Shown here in pieces: positions 1 through 8,392 of a DNA stretch of 24,310 nt. Location: contig CAINWC010000316.1 of NCBI GenBank assembly GCA_903854305.1, positions 1 to 24,310 on the forward strand, written 5' to 3'. The DNA is from an uncultured Pseudomonadota bacterium. Its GTDB lineage: Bacteria; Pseudomonadota; Gammaproteobacteria; Burkholderiales; Methylophilaceae. The stretch's first letter is position 1; each line of letters begins with the position of its first letter. The notes under the pieces were generated by a model, which had not been told where the DNA came from, did no database searches, and saw only the letters and a program-made list of their open reading frames with translations. A program made the position numbers and the translations under genes.

Positions 1-197
1 AGTTACGGTGAAACGCGGTAACCTCCATTCGCAGCAAGACCAAATAGGCTGGCATTTTAACTTCGGTTAATAAGGCGTGGTTCGCGCTGCCAGCGGGTAG
101 GTTGCTTGAGCGCATGAGTAATTGTGCGCCTAGATGAATGACTGTCAGCCTTAGTAATAAGGCCTACAGAACCCGGCTTATCGGCCAGCTTCACTTT
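1..197 (+). ncRNA. rnpB: RNase P RNA, 3' part (5' end outside window)
   Basis: This is the 3' portion of bacterial class-A RNase P RNA, the catalytic RNA that removes tRNA 5' leaders. Several hallmark stretches appear in the right order. A GGTAA-containing loop near position 17 matches the L15 segment that pairs with the tRNA CCA end. It is followed by gcaagaccaaatagg (32-46), gggtaggttgcttgagc (about 100-116), tagatgaatgactgtc (about 132-147), and the near-universal acagaacccggctta (166-180). The closing strand, about 181-197, resembles the end of the E. coli RNA. The exact 3' end is uncertain by a few bases. The gene begins upstream of the window. Confidence 0.95.
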
Positions 198-209
198 CGC
201 GTACGAATA

Positions 210-225
210 ACCAGCTTTAGCTGGT
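210..225 (+). other. Short hairpin after rnpB
   Basis: A perfect 6-bp stem ACCAGC / GCTGGT encloses the loop TTTA. It lies about 13 nt past the mature rnpB end and is not followed by a T tract. It may be a 3' processing or trailer structure of the rnpB precursor. Confidence 0.45.
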
Positions 226-238
226 ATATTCTGCGGCG

Positions 239-257
239 AAGCCCCTTGCGGGCTTTA
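239..257 (+). terminator. Probable rnpB terminator hairpin
   Basis: A perfect 6-bp stem AAGCCC (239-244) / GGGCTT (250-255) with a 5-nt loop is followed by a short, imperfect T-rich stretch (tttatatt). The GC-rich stem just after rnpB fits an intrinsic terminator, but the U tract is weak. Confidence 0.55.
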
Positions 258-448
258 TATTAACTTCACTGATGTTGTTTTAATTATCACCCCATTTTCC
301 TCCTCAATTACAATTCAAACGCTTTCAGCATTATTCTAACAATCTACATTCACATAATTTCGTATGTGCTTCATTTATAACGACTTTATTTTTATCATTA
401 AAATGCGCTAAGTCATTGAGATATATAGGAAAAATAGTAAAAAAGGGC
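258..448. other. AT-rich non-coding spacer between rnpB and the dcw promoter
   Basis: I see no convincing gene on either strand here. Together with the hairpins before it and the mraZ leader after it, this makes about 517 nt without a protein gene. The stretch is AT-rich with no repeat I could recognise. Confidence 0.5.
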
Positions 449-468
449 TTGCATTGCTCTTTTTTTTT
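441..468. terminator. Weak A-tract/hairpin/T-tract element overlapping the mraZ promoter
   Basis: AAAA precedes the stem AGGGC / GCTCT (with a G-T wobble), a 7-nt loop, and a run of nine T (460-468). This looks like a small terminator, possibly bidirectional. It overlaps the proposed mraZ -35 box, which sits at the edge of the stem and in its loop. The stem is short, so the T run could simply be promoter spacer. Confidence 0.3.
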
Positions 469-477
469 ATCTATAGT
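449..477 (+). promoter_or_regulatory. Main dcw (mraZ) sigma70-like promoter
   Basis: TTGCAT (449-454) and TATAGT (472-477) are separated by exactly 17 nt. They match TTGACA and TATAAT at 4/6 and 5/6. Transcription would start near 484, just before the MraZ boxes. That is the arrangement known for mraZ autoregulation. Confidence 0.65.
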
Positions 478-486
478 GCATCTTAG

Positions 487-521
487 TGGGAGAAAGTGGG
501 GTTTTGTGGAGAATTGTGCTG
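487..521 (+). promoter_or_regulatory. MraZ operator: direct TGGGN-type boxes with 5-nt spacers
   Basis: TGGGA (487-491), TGGGG (497-501) and TGGAG (507-511) occur at exactly 10-nt steps. A degenerate TGCTG (517-521) continues the phase. Direct TGGGN repeats with 5-nt spacers upstream of mraZ are the described binding site of E. coli MraZ. The row sits at the predicted start of the transcript, where binding by MraZ from the adjacent gene should repress the cluster. Confidence 0.8.
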
Positions 522-714
522 TAGTAGGTGGTTTAATGTTCTTCTTCTGGTGCAGTTTTGTGGCTACTAAGGGTTGTCGCTAGAGTTGCTTGTAGATGCT
601 TGCTTAGACAATTCTTCACTGTTTTATTGTTAAGTCATTAATTTAAGGCTTATTTAAGTTTTAGATTTTATTGCAGGTTAAGGTTTATTTAGGGTTAAGG
701 GAAATAACGACAAC

Positions 715-1161
715 ATGTTTCGCGGTGCAACCTCATTAAGTTTAGACGCTAAAAGCAGATTGGCTGTGCCGACCAAGCATAGGGAATCTCTACAGCTTGA
801 GTGTGCCGGCAACTTGGTGTTGACTGCGCATCCGCATCGTTGCTTGTTGTTGTATCCACAACCTGCTTGGGAGCCGATTCAAGCGAAGATGATGGCGTTA
901 TCTTCATTTGATAAGCAGTCGAGCGCGTTGCAGCGTTTGTTGGTGGGTTTTGCTGAAGATATTACTTTGGATAGCGCTGGCCGTATGTTGGTTTCACCTG
1001 TGTTGCGTGAATTTGCCGGGCTAGATAAAGAAGTGATGTTAGTAGGCCAAGGCAGTCATTTTGAATTGTGGAACATGGCAGCCTGGCGTGCGCAGCTTGC
1101 GCAAGTGATGCTGGATGATGACTTCACCATGCCAACAGAACTCGAGGGATTCTCACTGTGA
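715..1161 (+). CDS. mraZ: Transcriptional regulator MraZ
   Basis: MraZ is a DNA-binding regulator of the AbrB/SpoVT fold. It forms ring-shaped oligomers and represses its own dcw operon. The 148-residue protein has the usual family length. Both tandem half-domains are visible by their DxxxR signatures, D11-R15 (LDAKSRLAVP) and D86-R90 (LDSAGRMLVSP). The N-terminus MFRGATSLSLDAKSR is typical of the family, which supports the ATG at 715. A modest Shine-Dalgarno AAGGGA lies at 697-702, 12 nt upstream. The gene is first in the cluster, directly downstream of its own TGGGN boxes. Its stop TGA (1159-1161) overlaps a GTG that opens a 34-codon reading frame leading towards rsmH. Confidence 0.97.
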   Translation: MFRGATSLSLDAKSRLAVPTKHRESLQLECAGNLVLTAHPHRCLLLYPQPAWEPIQAKMMALSSFDKQSSALQRLLVGFAEDITLDSAGRMLVSPVLREFAGLDKEVMLVGQGSHFELWNMAAWRAQLAQVMLDDDFTMPTELEGFSL

Positions 1162-1262
1162 TCAAGGGCGTGAACAGCGCGCCCATCAAAGCATCATTGT
1201 CTGCAAAACAAGCATCTCCAAAATCAGCGACTTCAACCGTCGCATTAACGTTAGAAAAGTAA
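1158..1262 (+). other. 34-codon leader ORF between mraZ and rsmH
   Basis: A GTG at 1158 overlaps the mraZ stop as GTGA and reads 34 codons in the same frame as rsmH. It ends at TAA (1260-1262), just 9 nt before the rsmH GTG. The peptide (starting MIKGVNSAPIKASLSAKQAS) is rich in Ala, Ser and Lys and resembles no family I recognise. It could be a coupling leader that carries ribosomes to rsmH, the decayed start of a longer rsmH leader, or chance. No independent Shine-Dalgarno is evident. Confidence 0.25.
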
Positions 1263-1271
1263 ACGCCAGAA

Positions 1272-2267
1272 GTGTCCGAATTAATCTCAAATTCAAGTTC
1301 AAATTTAGAAGACGATTCTGTTGTAGATCCGTCTTCTATCAATTCGCACGTCACGGTTTTGTTGGATGAGGCTGTGCAGGCCTTGGCGATTAAGCCTGAC
1401 GGTGTCTACGTCGACGGTACGTTTGGTCGCGGCGGACATTCAAAAAAAATCTTGGAACAATTGGGCCCTAATGGCCGCTTGATTGCGTTTGATCGCGATT
1501 TGAGTGCGATTGAATCAAGCAAGGCGATCACTGACCCACGATTTAACATGGTGCATAGCCATTTTGCTGGCATGCAAGATAAGTTGGTTGGTATGGGCAT
1601 TACCAAAGTAGACGGTATTTTGTTGGATTTGGGTATTTCATCGCCACAAATTGACGAAGCAAGCCGTGGATTTAGTTTTAGATACGATGCGCCGCTGGAT
1701 ATGCGCATGGATCAAAGTAGTGGAAAAACAGCGGCAGATTTTCTCGCCAATACAACAGAGCAGGTTTTAGCGGAGGTTATAAAAAATTATGGTGAAGAAC
1801 GGTTTGCTAAGCAGATTGCAAGGGCGATTATTACGGAGCGCAATGACGGGCGCGCCATCACCACTACAGGGCAACTTACCAAGGTCGTGGCAGGGGCAAT
1901 CACGCGGTTTGAGCCTGGGCAGAATCCCGCAACGCGCACATTTCAAGCTTTACGGATTCACGTCAATCAGGAGCTTGAGGAGCTTGCGCTAACCATGCCG
2001 CAGTGTTTAGCCTTGTTGGCACCACAAGGTCGTTTAGCGGTGATTAGTTTTCATTCGCTTGAAGATCGTATTGTGAAGCAGTTTGTGCGCGACCAGGTAA
2101 ATCGCGATGACTTGCCTGCGAACTTTCCAGTGCGTGCGGCAGAATTGCCACAGCCAAAATTAAAAGGCATCGGCAAAACAATCAAGCCAAGCGCTAAAGA
2201 AATTAAACGTAATCCGCGTTCACGTAGCGCGGTTTTGCGTGTGGCCGAGAGAACCAACGTAGCATGA
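1272..2267 (+). CDS. rsmH: 16S rRNA (cytosine(1402)-N(4))-methyltransferase RsmH
   Basis: RsmH (MraW) uses S-adenosylmethionine to methylate N4 of C1402 in 16S rRNA. The conserved part starts at [10 protein letters not shown] (about residue 26). The SAM-binding loop [10 protein letters not shown] is at about 47-56, then come [13 protein letters not shown] and the late motif [12 protein letters not shown]. The protein has 331 residues against 313 in E. coli. The excess is mostly an N-terminal leader of about 25 residues, rich in Ser, Asn and Asp, which includes a 6-bp tandem unit (1287-1304). The start is GTG 1272. An in-frame TAA at 1260 forbids anything further upstream, and no ATG occurs before the core. 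The Shine-Dalgarno is poor, so coupling to upstream translation is likely. The stop overlaps ftsL as ATGA. Confidence 0.95.
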   Translation: MSELISNSSSNLEDDSVVDPSSINSHVTVLLDEAVQALAIKPDGVYVDGTFGRGGHSKKILEQLGPNGRLIAFDRDLSAIESSKAITDPRFNMVHSHFAGMQDKLVGMGITKVDGILLDLGISSPQIDEASRGFSFRYDAPLDMRMDQSSGKTAADFLANTTEQVLAEVIKNYGEERFAKQIARAIITERNDGRAITTTGQLTKVVAGAITRFEPGQNPATRTFQALRIHVNQELEELALTMPQCLALLAPQGRLAVISFHSLEDRIVKQFVRDQVNRDDLPANFPVRAAELPQPKLKGIGKTIKPSAKEIKRNPRSRSAVLRVAERTNVA

Positions 2268-2629
2268 CACGCCTGAATCTCATTTTGTTTTTTGCGCTAA
2301 TTTTTTCAGCTTTGGGATTGGTGAATTCGCAGCACAAAGCGCGCAACCTCTATATTGAGCTTGAGCAAATTGGCCAGGCAGCAAAACAATATGATCAAGA
2401 ATATGGGCAATTGCAGCTTGAGCAAAGTACCTGGGCAATGCATTCACGTGTGGAGCAGATTGCTACGCAACAATTGCAGATGCAAGTACCCGATGCTAAA
2501 AGAGTGCAAATGGTCGCAGTGGGTGGCGCTGTGGCTCAAGCGAAGCCTCAAGCACAGGTCCAGACTCAAGCACCAGCAGTAATCAAGCAGGAAACATCGC
2601 AAAAAATGCAGCAGGGAGCTATTCAGTAA
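2264..2629 (+). CDS. ftsL: Cell division protein FtsL
   Basis: FtsL is a small bitopic membrane protein that, with FtsB and FtsQ, activates the FtsW-FtsI synthase at the septum. The 121 residues show a short cytoplasmic start, one membrane segment (about 4-21, [17 protein letters not shown]), and a periplasmic heptad-like stretch rich in Leu, Gln and Glu (about 27-75) that fits its coiled coil with FtsB. The last 35 or so residues form an Ala/Gln/Pro-rich low-complexity tail not usual for the family. Identification relies on topology plus position between rsmH and ftsI, because FtsL sequences diverge strongly. ATG 2264 overlaps the rsmH stop, and the TAA shares a base with the ftsI ATG (TAATG). 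Confidence 0.9.
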   Translation: MTRLNLILFFALIFSALGLVNSQHKARNLYIELEQIGQAAKQYDQEYGQLQLEQSTWAMHSRVEQIATQQLQMQVPDAKRVQMVAVGGAVAQAKPQAQVQTQAPAVIKQETSQKMQQGAIQ

Positions 2630-4371
2630 TGGCCATGCATACGATGCCTGTTATCGTCAAACTGCCCGCATGGCGCCGTCGCGTTTTGCTGGTGGTGGTT
2701 TTGCTGGGCTTTGCTGCGTTATTGGGGCGTAGCGTTTACTTACAAAATTTTCATAAAAAATTCTTACAAGAACAAGGTGATGCACGTTATAGCCGCACAC
2801 TGGTTTTATCTTCACATCGTGGGAAAATTACTGATCGATATGGTGAGTTGTTGGCCATTAGTTCTCCTGTTGAGTCTGTATGGGCAAGCCCGCCAGATGT
2901 AGAGATTGATGCCGCACAAACAAAAGAGATCGCAGATTTATTACAAATTAAGGTAGCAGAAGTCAGCAAGAAATTAGTGAATAGTGAGCGTGGTTTTGTG
3001 TACTTGAAGCGTAGGATTTCACCAGAACTTGCAGCGCAAGTCATGAAAGTGGGTGTGCCTGGTATTTATTTACAGCGTGAATATAAACGCTATTACCCAG
3101 CAGGCGATGTCACCGCGCACTTGGTTGGTTTTACTGGCTTGGATGACAAGGGTCAAGAGGGTTTTGAGCTTGCCATGAACGATGCGCTCTCAGGTAAGGA
3201 AGGGAGTCGCCGCGTTATAAAAGATAGGGCTGGCCATATTATTGAGGATCTGCAGGCGGTAAAAGTGCCGCAAGATGGTCATGACGTAGTGTTGTCTATC
3301 GATCGCAGGATTCAGTATCTAGTGCATCGTGAGCTAGTGAAAGCAGTTGAGTTGCACAAAGCGGCAGCGGGTGCAGCGATTGTGTTGGATGCAAAAACTG
3401 GCGAAGTATTGGCCATGACCAATGTACCAACCTATAACCCCAATAACCCTGTGAATATTAAAGGTAAAACACGCAACCGCGCCATTGTGGATATGTTTGA
3501 GCCGGGTTCTACCATGAAACCTATGACGGTTTCCGCTGGCTTGGAGTCAGGCCAGTATCAGCCAGATACGAAAATTCAGACTTCGCCGGGTACTTTGAGT
3601 ATTGGCCCTGCAACCATACATGACTCACACGCGCATGGCATATTGACGGTGGCCGAGGTGATTCAAAAGTCATCTAACGTAGGCGCGTCAAAAATAGCCT
3701 TGTCGCTGGATAAGAAATATATGTGGGATACGTTCAACCAATTGGGATTTGGCACTAAAACGCATATTGGCTTCCCAGGTGAAGCTGCTGGGCAAGTGCG
3801 TAATTACAAAACCTGGCGGCCAATTGAGCAGGCTACCATGTCTTTTGGTAATGGTATTAGCGTCACCTTGTTGCAGCTCGCAAGGGCTTACACCGTATTT
3901 GCCAATGATGGCGAGTTAAAGCCAGTTTCATTATTAAAGCTGCAAGATGCGCCAGTGGGTACGCAAGTGTTTAGTGCAAAAACCGCAAATGAAATGAAAG
4001 ATATGCTGGAAATGGTGGTCTTGCCGGGTGGCACTGCATTAAAGGCGCAGGTGTTAGGGTATCGTGTGGCTGGTAAAACCGGTACGACGCATAAGCTAGG
4101 GTTGCATGGCTATGAAAAAGATCAATATGTCGCTTCTTTTGTTGGCATGGCGCCAGCATCCAACCCGCGCTTGATTATGGCGGTAATGATTGATAATCCT
4201 AGTATAGTTGGTGATCAGTACTATGGAGGTGCAGCGGCGGCGCCAGTATTTAGTGCCGTAATGACCGATGTGCTACGTATGTTAGCGATACCACAGGATG
4301 CTTCAAATAATAATGTGGTGATTCCTGATGATGTGCCAAGTAATGTTGATGATGTGAAGGAAAGTACATGA
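2629..4371 (+). CDS. ftsI: Septal peptidoglycan transpeptidase FtsI (PBP3)
   Basis: FtsI is the class B penicillin-binding protein that crosslinks septal peptidoglycan beside FtsW. A single membrane anchor lies at about 17-37 after a basic cytoplasmic start. The pedestal domain follows, with the conserved RGKITDRYGELLA. The transpeptidase domain has all three active-site motifs: S294-T-M-K297 with the nucleophilic serine, S348-S-N350, and K483-T-G-T486. Length is 580 residues against 588 in E. coli. After the domain ends, the tail repeats an Asp-Asp-Val element (about residues 567-576). The gene is joined to ftsL by TAATG and to murE by ATGA, so translation is probably coupled on both sides. 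Confidence 0.97.
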   Translation: MAMHTMPVIVKLPAWRRRVLLVVVLLGFAALLGRSVYLQNFHKKFLQEQGDARYSRTLVLSSHRGKITDRYGELLAISSPVESVWASPPDVEIDAAQTKEIADLLQIKVAEVSKKLVNSERGFVYLKRRISPELAAQVMKVGVPGIYLQREYKRYYPAGDVTAHLVGFTGLDDKGQEGFELAMNDALSGKEGSRRVIKDRAGHIIEDLQAVKVPQDGHDVVLSIDRRIQYLVHRELVKAVELHKAAAGAAIVLDAKTGEVLAMTNVPTYNPNNPVNIKGKTRNRAIVDMFEPGSTMKPMTVSAGLESGQYQPDTKIQTSPGTLSIGPATIHDSHAHGILTVAEVIQKSSNVGASKIALSLDKKYMWDTFNQLGFGTKTHIGFPGEAAGQVRNYKTWRPIEQATMSFGNGISVTLLQLARAYTVFANDGELKPVSLLKLQDAPVGTQVFSAKTANEMKDMLEMVVLPGGTALKAQVLGYRVAGKTGTTHKLGLHGYEKDQYVASFVGMAPASNPRLIMAVMIDNPSIVGDQYYGGAAAAPVFSAVMTDVLRMLAIPQDASNNNVVIPDDVPSNVDDVKEST

Positions 4372-5867
4372 CCTTACTCTCAACATTCAATCAGCCATTT
4401 ACATCGATTACAGCCGATAGCCGTCAAGTGCAATCAGGTTCGTTGTTTTTGGCATATCCCGGTGCAGTCAGCGATGGCCGTGATTATATTGCACAGGCGA
4501 TTCAAAAAGGTGCAAGCGCTGTTGTTTGGGAGTCTGCTGGTTTTACTTGGTTAGCCGATTGGGCTGTGAGCAATTTAGCGGTGACTAATCTGAAAAGCCA
4601 AGTCGGTCAGATCGCGGCTGAATATTACCAACATCCATCAGAAAAATTGACCATGATAGGCGTGACAGGCACCAATGGTAAGACTTCTGTGAGTCAATGG
4701 CTCGCGCAGTGCTTAAGCTTGTTAGGTAAAAAATCCGCAGTATTAGGCACCATAGGTAATGGCTTCATCGATAGCCAGGCGACGGTGTTAGCTGAAGCTG
4801 CCAACACCACGCCAGATGCAATATTGCTACAGGGAATGTTAGCTGGTTTTGTAGCGCAGCAGGCTGACGCGGTAGTTATGGAAGTTTCATCGCATGGCTT
4901 AGATCAAGGTCGTGTCAATGGTGTTGCGTTTGATGTTGCGGTACTGACAAACTTAAGTCGTGATCATCTGGATTATCACGCAACGATGGAGGCTTATGCG
5001 ACCGCTAAACAAAAATTATTTGATTTAGATGGTTTAAAAGCGGCCGTGTTGAATGCAGATGATATTTTTGGTCAAGCTGTAGCAAGTTCACTAAGCAAGC
5101 AAGGTAAGGCTTTTTTAACTTATGGCCTGCAGCATGGAGATGTGCTTGGAAGTCAATTGAAATTGAATGATGCAGGCATCAGCATGAACGTCAAGACGCC
5201 AAGCGGTGATGCTCTGTTAGCCGCGCCAGCGCTAGGCCGCTTTAATGCTTATAACGTGCTGGCAGTATTGGCGACTTTGCTGGCGCTGGAGTTTAGTTTA
5301 AATGATGCTGTTGCCGCAATCGGTCAAATCAAACCCGTTGCCGGACGCATGCAGCAATTTGGCGGCGGCGCCTTGCCGCTAGTGGTGGTGGATTATGCAC
5401 ATACACCAGATGCTTTGGAAAAGGTGTTAAGCACGTTGCGTGAGCAATTGCCGAACGCGGCAAAGCTCATCTGCGTATTTGGTTGCGGTGGTGATCGCGA
5501 TGTTGGCAAGCGTCCATTGATGGGCGCCATTGCAGTCAAGCTGGCAGATACCGTGATTGTGACGTCAGATAACCCACGCAGCGAAGATGCTGGCGCTATT
5601 ATTCAGGCGATTACTGGTGATAACTCTCATGGATACTTGGTTGAAGTTGATCGTGCAAGCGCTATTAATGCGGCGATTCAGTTGGCCAATAAAGGTGATA
5701 TTGTGCTGGTGGCTGGTAAAGGCCATGAAAATTATCAGGAAATATTAGGCGTTAAATACCCATTTGATGATGCTCTGATTGCACAGGATGCACTCAATAA
5801 GCATGCATTAAATAAAGGTTCGCTTAACCAATATCAAGCTAAAACCGATGCCGGGGTATCTTTATGA
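4368..5867 (+). CDS. murE: UDP-MurNAc-tripeptide synthetase MurE (meso-DAP type)
   Basis: MurE is the cytoplasmic ATP-dependent ligase that adds the third stem-peptide residue to UDP-MurNAc-L-Ala-D-Glu. The N-terminal substrate domain begins with ITADSRQVQSGSLFLA. The ATP loop GVTGTNGKTS has its lysine at K105. The lysine expected to be carbamylated is near K214 in YATAKQ. The motif D401-N-P-R404 followed by SE is the known marker for meso-diaminopimelate specificity, so the wall should be A1-gamma type. Length is 499 residues against 495 in E. coli. From residue 474 the tail contains three diverged pentapeptide units. Start ATG 4368 overlaps the ftsI stop, and the stop overlaps the murF ATG. 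Confidence 0.97.
   Translation: MTLLSTFNQPFTSITADSRQVQSGSLFLAYPGAVSDGRDYIAQAIQKGASAVVWESAGFTWLADWAVSNLAVTNLKSQVGQIAAEYYQHPSEKLTMIGVTGTNGKTSVSQWLAQCLSLLGKKSAVLGTIGNGFIDSQATVLAEAANTTPDAILLQGMLAGFVAQQADAVVMEVSSHGLDQGRVNGVAFDVAVLTNLSRDHLDYHATMEAYATAKQKLFDLDGLKAAVLNADDIFGQAVASSLSKQGKAFLTYGLQHGDVLGSQLKLNDAGISMNVKTPSGDALLAAPALGRFNAYNVLAVLATLLALEFSLNDAVAAIGQIKPVAGRMQQFGGGALPLVVVDYAHTPDALEKVLSTLREQLPNAAKLICVFGCGGDRDVGKRPLMGAIAVKLADTVIVTSDNPRSEDAGAIIQAITGDNSHGYLVEVDRASAINAAIQLANKGDIVLVAGKGHENYQEILGVKYPFDDALIAQDALNKHALNKGSLNQYQAKTDAGVSL
5787..5831 (+). repeat. Three 15-bp units in the murE 3' end
   Basis: Three in-frame 15-bp units encode DALNK, HALNK and GSLNQ (MurE residues 474-488). The shared core is x-[AS]-L-N-[KQ]. 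The units have diverged at synonymous and non-synonymous sites, so this looks like an older tandem expansion in the C-terminal tail, after the conserved ligase domain. Confidence 0.6.
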
Positions 5868-7270
5868 TGCAACTTTCAGAAGCTGCAAACGCCATGCAAG
5901 CTCGACTTTTCGGCAAAGATGCGACCTTTAGCACTGTCGGCACTGATAGCCGCAATATTACTAAAGGTCAGTTATTTGTTGCTTTAAAAGGTGATCATTT
6001 TGACGGTCATGATTTTGCCGCACAAGCCATCGCGCAGGGCGCGGCCGCTGTGCTCGTGTCGCATCAGGAATTGGGAGTAGAGCCAGCGATTGTCGTGAAT
6101 GACACTTGCCTGGCCTTGGGTGAGCTTGCCGCGTATTGGCGTAATAAGTTTGATATTCCTGTTGCGGCAATTACCGGTAGCAATGGTAAAACCACCGTGA
6201 AAGAAATGCTCGCTTCTATTTTGAGGGCGGCTAGCAGTCATTCTGAGCAAGTATTAGCCACCGCGGGTAATTTGAACAACCATATTGGCCTGCCGCTGAC
6301 TTTGCTTAAATTGACTAGTCAACATCGTTACGCAGTGATCGAAATGGGCATGAATCATACCGGTGAGATTAGTTATTTAACTAAGATTGGCAAACCTACT
6401 GTGGCAGTCATCAATAACGCTGGCAGTGCACATATTGGCGAATTAGGTTCTTTTGAGGCTATTGCAAAAGCCAAAGGCGAGATATTCGAAGGCTTGGCTA
6501 GCAATGGCAAGGCTGTCATTAATGTAGATGATGCGTTTGCAGCGCTTTGGATTGCACTTGCAGGCAAACATACAATAATCACTTTTGGCTTGGACAATCA
6601 AGCCGATGTCAGCGCAACTTACCAACTGCAAGCCAGTACTAGTAAGCTTGAAATTCGTACGCCGCAAGGCTTGGTGAGCGTGCAGCTGCCAACACCAGGC
6701 AAACATAATGTTCTGAATGCCTTGGCCGCAACTGCTGCGGCTTTAAGTATGGGTGTGTCGCTTAATAGGATTGCCGCTGGTTTAGAAAGCTATGCTGGAG
6801 TGAAAGGTCGCTTGCAACCATTGGTCGGGCTAAACGGCGCATTGGTGATTGACGATACGTATAACGCGAATCCTATGTCGATGAAAGTTGCCATTGATGT
6901 GCTGGTGGCGAAGTCAGGTAAAAAATTATTAGTGCTGGGCGACATGGGTGAGTTAGGCGAGAACGCGGCTGAGTTGCACGAAGAGATTGGGCGCTATGCC
7001 AAAGCGGCTGGTGTTGATGCATTGTTTACTTTAGGTTCATTGAGTGTGGAGATGGCGAGTGCTTTTGGCGCAGGCGCGAACCATTACGAAACGCCACAGG
7101 CATTAACTACCGACCTAATCACACAGATGACTCCTGATACGAACGTGTTAGTCAAAGGTTCGCGCTTTATGGCGATGGAGCGCGTTGTGAATCAGATCGT
7201 TGTGAATCAACTTGCTTTGAATCAAATAGTCGCGAAAGACGGCGACAACAAAAATGGGGAGGCACACTAA
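5864..7270 (+). CDS. murF: UDP-MurNAc-tripeptide:D-Ala-D-Ala ligase MurF
   Basis: MurF adds the D-Ala-D-Ala made by Ddl to UDP-MurNAc-tripeptide, the last cytoplasmic ligase step. The N-terminal domain has STVGTDSRNITKGQLFVALK. The ATP loop ITGSNGKTTVKEML has its lysine at K109. AVIEMGMNHTGEI and the adenine-side motif VIDDTYNANPMSMK follow as expected. Length is 468 residues against 452 in E. coli. The surplus is a C-terminal tail after MAMER made of NQ-containing pentapeptide units and a polar end. ATG 5864 overlaps the murE stop; a second ATG follows directly at 5867. mraY begins immediately after the TAA with no gap. Confidence 0.97.
   Translation: MMQLSEAANAMQARLFGKDATFSTVGTDSRNITKGQLFVALKGDHFDGHDFAAQAIAQGAAAVLVSHQELGVEPAIVVNDTCLALGELAAYWRNKFDIPVAAITGSNGKTTVKEMLASILRAASSHSEQVLATAGNLNNHIGLPLTLLKLTSQHRYAVIEMGMNHTGEISYLTKIGKPTVAVINNAGSAHIGELGSFEAIAKAKGEIFEGLASNGKAVINVDDAFAALWIALAGKHTIITFGLDNQADVSATYQLQASTSKLEIRTPQGLVSVQLPTPGKHNVLNALAATAAALSMGVSLNRIAAGLESYAGVKGRLQPLVGLNGALVIDDTYNANPMSMKVAIDVLVAKSGKKLLVLGDMGELGENAAELHEEIGRYAKAAGVDALFTLGSLSVEMASAFGAGANHYETPQALTTDLITQMTPDTNVLVKGSRFMAMERVVNQIVVNQLALNQIVAKDGDNKNGEAH
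7184..7228 (+). repeat. Three 15-bp units in the murF 3' end
   Basis: Three consecutive in-frame 15-bp units encode VVNQI, VVNQL and ALNQI (MurF residues 441-455). The first ten bases of units 1 and 2 are identical (GTTGTGAATC), so the tandem duplication is clear at DNA level. The units lie past the conserved end of MurF. Confidence 0.75.
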
Positions 7271-8374
7271 ATGTTACTGGCATTAGCACAATGGCTGGCA
7301 CACGATATTCGCGGATTTCATGTATTTAACTACATCACATTACGCGCGGTATTAGCCACGCTCACCGCATTGACTATTTCATTCGTGGTTGGACCTACTT
7401 TAATCCGTAAGCTTACGCATTACAAAGTAGGCCAATCGGTACGTGATGACGGGCCGCAAACACACTTGATCAAAGCGGGTACACCCACCATGGGCGGCGC
7501 CTTGATCTTGGTTGCAATCGCAATCTCCACTTTGTTATGGGCAGATTTACATAATCGGTTTGTCTGGGTGGTGCTGTTCACGACGCTAGGTTTTGGCATC
7601 ATCGGCTGGGTAGACGATTGGCGCAAAGTCGTGCATCGCAATCCGAAAGGCCTATCTGCAAAAGAGAAATATTTTTGGCAGTCTGTGGTGGGTTTTAGTG
7701 TAGCCATATTTTTACAGCAAACCGCAGTAGTGCCGGCAGAAACCACATTATTGATCCCATTTTTCAAAAGTTTAGCGATTCCACTCAGCGCTTTTGGCTT
7801 TATTTTGCTGACCTATCTAGTGATTGTCGGAAGCAGTAATGCGGTGAATCTAACGGATGGCTTAGATGGCTTAGCCATTATGCCAACGGTGATGGTGGCT
7901 GGTGCGCTGGCACTGTTTGCCTATGTGACAGGTCACTTTTACTTTTCAAAATACTTAGGCATTCCATTCGTGCCAGGGGTTGGTGAACTGGCGGTATTCT
8001 GCGCGGCCATGGTGGGCGCTGGATTAGGCTTTTTGTGGTTTAACGCATATCCCGCTGAAGTGTTCATGGGGGATGTTGGCGCATTGGCACTAGGCGCGGC
8101 ATTAGGCGTGGTGGCGGTAATCGTACGTCAAGAAATTGTTCTATTCATTATGGGCGGTGTGTTCGTGGTTGAAACTTTCTCGGTTGCGGCGCAAGTCATC
8201 TATTTTAAATATACCAAAAAACGTTTTGGTGTAGGGCGGCGCATCTTTTTAATGGCGCCTTTGCATCATCATTATGAGCAAAAAGGCTGGAAAGAAACGC
8301 AAGTCGTGGTGCGGTTTTGGATCATAAGCATGATGTTGGTGCTGGTCGGTTTGTCAACACTGAAACTTAGATAG
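7271..8374 (+). CDS. mraY: Phospho-MurNAc-pentapeptide transferase MraY
   Basis: MraY transfers phospho-MurNAc-pentapeptide to undecaprenyl phosphate to make lipid I at the inner membrane. The 367-residue protein (360 in E. coli) is mostly hydrophobic, with about ten membrane segments. Signature motifs are intact: GTPTMGG near residue 73, D115-D116 in [28 protein letters not shown], and the histidine-rich [12 protein letters not shown]. The N-terminus MLLALAQWL parallels the E. coli start. A strong Shine-Dalgarno GGGGAGG (7256-7262), inside the end of murF, lies 8 nt before the ATG. The stop is followed by an 18-nt gap before murD. Confidence 0.97.
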   Translation: MLLALAQWLAHDIRGFHVFNYITLRAVLATLTALTISFVVGPTLIRKLTHYKVGQSVRDDGPQTHLIKAGTPTMGGALILVAIAISTLLWADLHNRFVWVVLFTTLGFGIIGWVDDWRKVVHRNPKGLSAKEKYFWQSVVGFSVAIFLQQTAVVPAETTLLIPFFKSLAIPLSAFGFILLTYLVIVGSSNAVNLTDGLDGLAIMPTVMVAGALALFAYVTGHFYFSKYLGIPFVPGVGELAVFCAAMVGAGLGFLWFNAYPAEVFMGDVGALALGAALGVVAVIVRQEIVLFIMGGVFVVETFSVAAQVIYFKYTKKRFGVGRRIFLMAPLHHHYEQKGWKETQVVVRFWIISMMLVLVGLSTLKLR

Positions 8375-8392
8375 TCATTTAGATTAAAACTG

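Noticed and set aside
1115..1369. 84-codon + strand frame across the mraZ-rsmH junction
   Set aside because: It overlaps both genes in another frame, and its very basic composition ([20 protein letters not shown]) looks like a frame shadow.
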